DNA of 54,953 bases, taken from NCBI GenBank assembly GCA_026708035.1, contig JAPOVQ010000034.1:47501-102453 (forward strand). The letters run 5' to 3'. Source of the DNA: Chloroflexota bacterium (GTDB lineage Bacteria; Chloroflexota; UBA11872). The translations under genes and the position numbers were made by a program. Below the pieces are notes generated by a model. It did not search any database. It saw only the letters and a list, made by a program, of their open reading frames with translations, and was not told where the DNA came from. Each line of letters opens with the position of its first letter. Position 1 is the first letter of the stretch. Below are positions 52,686 through 54,953 of this stretch, one piece after another.

Positions 52686-54148
52686 TCGCGGAGCCAGCGC
52701 CGGGCGACCGCCTCTACGAGGCGCGGCTCGCCAAGCTGAACCGCATGGCCGAGGCGGGCGATCCGGTGTTTCCCTCCCGCGTGCCACGCTCGCACCGCGC
52801 GGCCGACGCGCGCTCGCTGGTCGACGATCCAAGCAGCCCCGAGGTCGACGTCGCCGGGCGCGTGATGTCGCTGCGGCGAATGGGCAAGACGAGCTTTGCC
52901 GCGGTGCGCGACGGCTCGGGTGAGCTCCAGCTCTTCCTGAACGCCGGCGAGCTGGGCGCGGACGTCTATCGGCACATCCTCGACGTGCTCGACGTGGGCG
53001 ACATCGTGTCGGCCGGCGGACCGATGTTTCGCACGCGCGCCGGCGAGCCGTCGGTGCGCGTGCAGCGGCTGACGGTCGCCGTGAAGGCCCTCCGGCCCCT
53101 GCCCGAGAAGTGGCGCGGCCTGCAGGACCCGGAATCGCGGTACCGCCAGCGCTATCTCGACGTCATTGCCAACCAGGACGTGCGCGAGCGATTCGAGGCG
53201 CGGACGAGGATCGTCAGCACGATTCGCGGCGTGCTCGACGCGCAGGGGTATATGGAGGTGGAAACACCGTCGCTGCAACCCCTCTACGGCGGCGGCAGTG
53301 CCGTGCCGTTCACCACCCACTACGAGGCCCTGGGACGCGACTTCTACCTGCGTATCGCCGACGAGCTATATCTCAAGCGCCTGCTGGTCGCCGGCTACGA
53401 GCGCGTGTATGAGATCTGCAAGGACTATCGCAACGAGGGCATTGACCGCACCCACTGCCCGGAGTTCACCATGCTCGAGGCCTACCAGGCCTTCGCCGAC
53501 CTCAGCGACATGCTCCGGCTCACGGAGGCGCTGGTGGTGGAGGCGGCAACGGCCGTCGCGGGTGACACCCGCGTCGCCCACGGCGAGACGACGCTCGACT
53601 TCACGCCGCCCTGGCGGCAAGTGACCTACCGCGACGCCCTGCTCGAGGCCGTGGGAATCGACCTCGACGACGAGCAATTGAGCGACGAGGAGATCCGCGA
53701 GGCGGCCGTCGGCCGCGGCGTGGCGCTCGAGGCCGGCGCGGCGCGCGCGCGCATGCTCGATGAAATCACGAAAACCTGCGTGGAACCCACGTTCGTGCAA
53801 CCGACCTTTCTCACCCGCTACCCGGCCGAGACCACGCCCCTGGCCAAGCGCGCGCCGGACGATCCACGTTATGTCGAGCGATTCGAGCCGTTCGTCCTGG
53901 GCATGGAGTTGGGCAACGGCTACACCGAGCTGAACGATCCCATCGACCAGCGCCGCCGCCTGAGCGAGCAGGCCGACGACGATGCCGAATCGCATCCGGT
54001 TGACGAAGATTTCATCCGCGCGCTGGAGCACGGCATGCCGCCCGCGGGCGGCATGGGTCTCGGTATCGACCGGCTGACCATGGTGCTCACGGACGCGCCC
54101 AACATCCGCGACGTCATCCTGTTCCCCCAACTGCGAACGCCTGCGTAG
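52682..54148 (+). CDS. lysS: Lysyl-tRNA synthetase, class II
   Basis: An enzyme of about 488 residues. The OB-fold anticodon domain holds VDVAGRVMSLRRMGKTSFAAVRD; the catalytic core has RYRQRYLDVIAN, the motif 2 region FYLRIADELYLKRLLVAGYERVYEICKDYRNEGI and motif 3 GGMGLGIDRLTMVL. The family N-terminal helix (RLYEARLAKLNRMAEAG) lies before the first ATG at 52745, so translation must begin upstream. No ATG, GTG or TTG is in frame there. The CTG at 52682-52684 overlaps the greA stop as CTGA, with AGGA upstream, and is taken as the start. Confidence 0.9.
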   Translation: MIAEPAPGDRLYEARLAKLNRMAEAGDPVFPSRVPRSHRAADARSLVDDPSSPEVDVAGRVMSLRRMGKTSFAAVRDGSGELQLFLNAGELGADVYRHILDVLDVGDIVSAGGPMFRTRAGEPSVRVQRLTVAVKALRPLPEKWRGLQDPESRYRQRYLDVIANQDVRERFEARTRIVSTIRGVLDAQGYMEVETPSLQPLYGGGSAVPFTTHYEALGRDFYLRIADELYLKRLLVAGYERVYEICKDYRNEGIDRTHCPEFTMLEAYQAFADLSDMLRLTEALVVEAATAVAGDTRVAHGETTLDFTPPWRQVTYRDALLEAVGIDLDDEQLSDEEIREAAVGRGVALEAGAARARMLDEITKTCVEPTFVQPTFLTRYPAETTPLAKRAPDDPRYVERFEPFVLGMELGNGYTELNDPIDQRRRLSEQADDDAESHPVDEDFIRALEHGMPPAGGMGLGIDRLTMVLTDAPNIRDVILFPQLRTPA

Positions 54149-54213
54149 AATCGGGGACAGAACCACTCGGCCCGCGGTGTGCCGGCCGTTGCGATTCGCT
54201 ACGTTGCTCCCAC

Positions 54214-54953
54214 ATGCTTCCCCTGCGATTCATTCGTGAGAACGCGGACTTCGTGCGCGCCGGGCTGAGCGCCCGGGGCGACGACGCGCCGCTGGAAGAG
54301 TTGTTGGAGCTTGACCGGAATCGGCGCGCGCTACTTGTCGACGTGGAAGGTTGGCGGGCCGAACGCAAGCGCGTCTCCCGAGCCATCGGCGCCGCGTCCG
54401 ATCCCTCCGAGCGCGAGGCACTGATTGCCCAAACGCGGGCGTTATCGAAGGACCTTGATGAATCGGAGCCGAAGCTGGGGCAAATCGAGGATGAACTCGA
54501 TCGTCTCCTCGAGGACTTTCCCGCGTTGCCGCATGCGTCCGTTCCGGCCGGGCAAGACTCCGGAGACAATCCCGTAGTGGCGAGCCACGGCACTCCGCCG
54601 GCCTTCGAATTCGAGCCGCGTCCACATTGGGAGATCGGTGAGACGCTGGGCGTGCTCGATTTTCCGCGCGCGGCCAAGATCGCCGGATCAGGATTCTGGC
54701 TATTTCGTGCCGGCGGGGCGCGCCTGCAGCGCGCCCTGGTCGCCTGGGCGATTGACTTTCAAGTTCGCGAGCATGGCTACGTTGAAGTGCTGCCTCCAGC
54801 ACTGGTGACAAGCCGGGGCATGGCCGACTCGGGCAAGCTGCCGAAGTTTGCCGACGATTCCTATGGGTTGCCCGCCGACGACCTCTGGCTCAATCCGACG
54901 GCCGAAGTGCCGCTCACGGCCATGCACCGTGACGAGGTCTTGGACGGCGGCGC
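54214..54953 (+). CDS. serS: Seryl-tRNA synthetase (partial, C-terminus beyond window)
   Basis: The first ~246 residues of SerRS, which charges tRNA-Ser. It opens LPLRFIRENADFVRAGLSARG, followed by the long N-terminal coiled coil that holds the tRNA variable arm (ELDRNRRALLVDVEGWRAER, KDLDESEPKLGQIEDEL), then PHWEIGETLGVLDFPRAAKI, SGFWLFRAGGARLQRALVAW, PPALVTSRGMADSGKLPKF and LNPTAEVPLTAMHRDEV. The catalytic motifs 2 and 3 lie outside the window. ATG 54214 is the start, 65 bases after lysS. Confidence 0.95.
   Translation, partial: MLPLRFIRENADFVRAGLSARGDDAPLEELLELDRNRRALLVDVEGWRAERKRVSRAIGAASDPSEREALIAQTRALSKDLDESEPKLGQIEDELDRLLEDFPALPHASVPAGQDSGDNPVVASHGTPPAFEFEPRPHWEIGETLGVLDFPRAAKIAGSGFWLFRAGGARLQRALVAWAIDFQVREHGYVEVLPPALVTSRGMADSGKLPKFADDSYGLPADDLWLNPTAEVPLTAMHRDEVLDGG

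Overview
The window is a high-GC, gene-dense bacterial chromosome segment with no rRNA operon, CRISPR array, insertion sequence or prophage. It most likely comes from a Chloroflexota (Chloroflexi) bacterium. The pointers are long Val/Glu/Lys-rich 'VEKVV' spacers in exported proteins, Tat/lipoprotein signals on substrate-binding and DUF3048 proteins, a Thermus-like EF-P with Arg at position 32, and a SpoIID-domain envelope protein without sporulation genes. This is inference from protein style; no 16S rRNA gene is present.

Layout. 1-6.7 kb (minus strand): a partial zinc alcohol dehydrogenase, a SAM methyltransferase, an NCS2 nucleobase permease with an unusual C-terminal extension, and an ECF sigma factor overlapping a membrane-anchored VWA protein (YfbK type). 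6.9-7.5 kb: a VapBC toxin-antitoxin pair. 7.6-11.6 kb (minus): argG, an EEP-family phosphodiesterase-like membrane protein and a creatininase-family amidase. 11.7-13.05 kb (plus): a cupin and a DegV protein. 13.1-17.0 kb (minus): a peptide-type ABC transporter (binding protein and two permeases, no ATPases). 17.3-24.85 kb (minus): a compact chain alaS, a baseplate-J-like membrane protein, ruvX, mltG, pepP, efp and an accB-like gene, mostly joined by 4-base start/stop overlaps. 25-26.6 kb: cysteine desulfurase and two small membrane proteins. 26.8-31.9 kb (plus): SpoIID-domain protein, argF, cdaA and a YbbR/CdaR protein. 31.9-36.6 kb (minus): an ANTAR response regulator, a YfhO-type membrane protein and a glycosyltransferase. 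36.8-45.6 kb (plus): dnaN, gamma-glutamyltransferase, a membrane-fused spermidine-synthase-like protein, a DUF3048 lipoprotein, a 2-hydroxyacid dehydrogenase and an RNase J-like metallo-beta-lactamase protein. 45.7-46.4 kb (minus): a HEPN/MNT pair. 46.6-48.3 kb: a degenerate cyclase-family protein converging with a LysM protein, then tRNA-His. 48.3-55 kb (plus): guaB behind a structured leader, a hydantoinase-A-like protein, greA, lysS and a partial serS.

How the parts fit. Most genes are housekeeping: translation (alaS, lysS, serS, efp, tRNA-His), transcription (greA), replication (dnaN, ruvX), arginine synthesis (argG, argF), GMP synthesis (guaB), cell wall and c-di-AMP (mltG, spoIID-like, cdaA, cdaR). 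The most promising system for follow-up is the ECF sigma/VWA pair. It carries a near-consensus ECF promoter in front of itself, and the VWA protein has the layout expected of a transmembrane anti-sigma sensor. Other notable points are an AccB-like protein lacking the biotinylated lysine, a cyclase-like protein that has lost most metal ligands and gained a long acidic tail, a structured guaB leader with a T-box-like element, and two genes whose reading frames have no ATG/GTG/TTG where their N-termini should begin.
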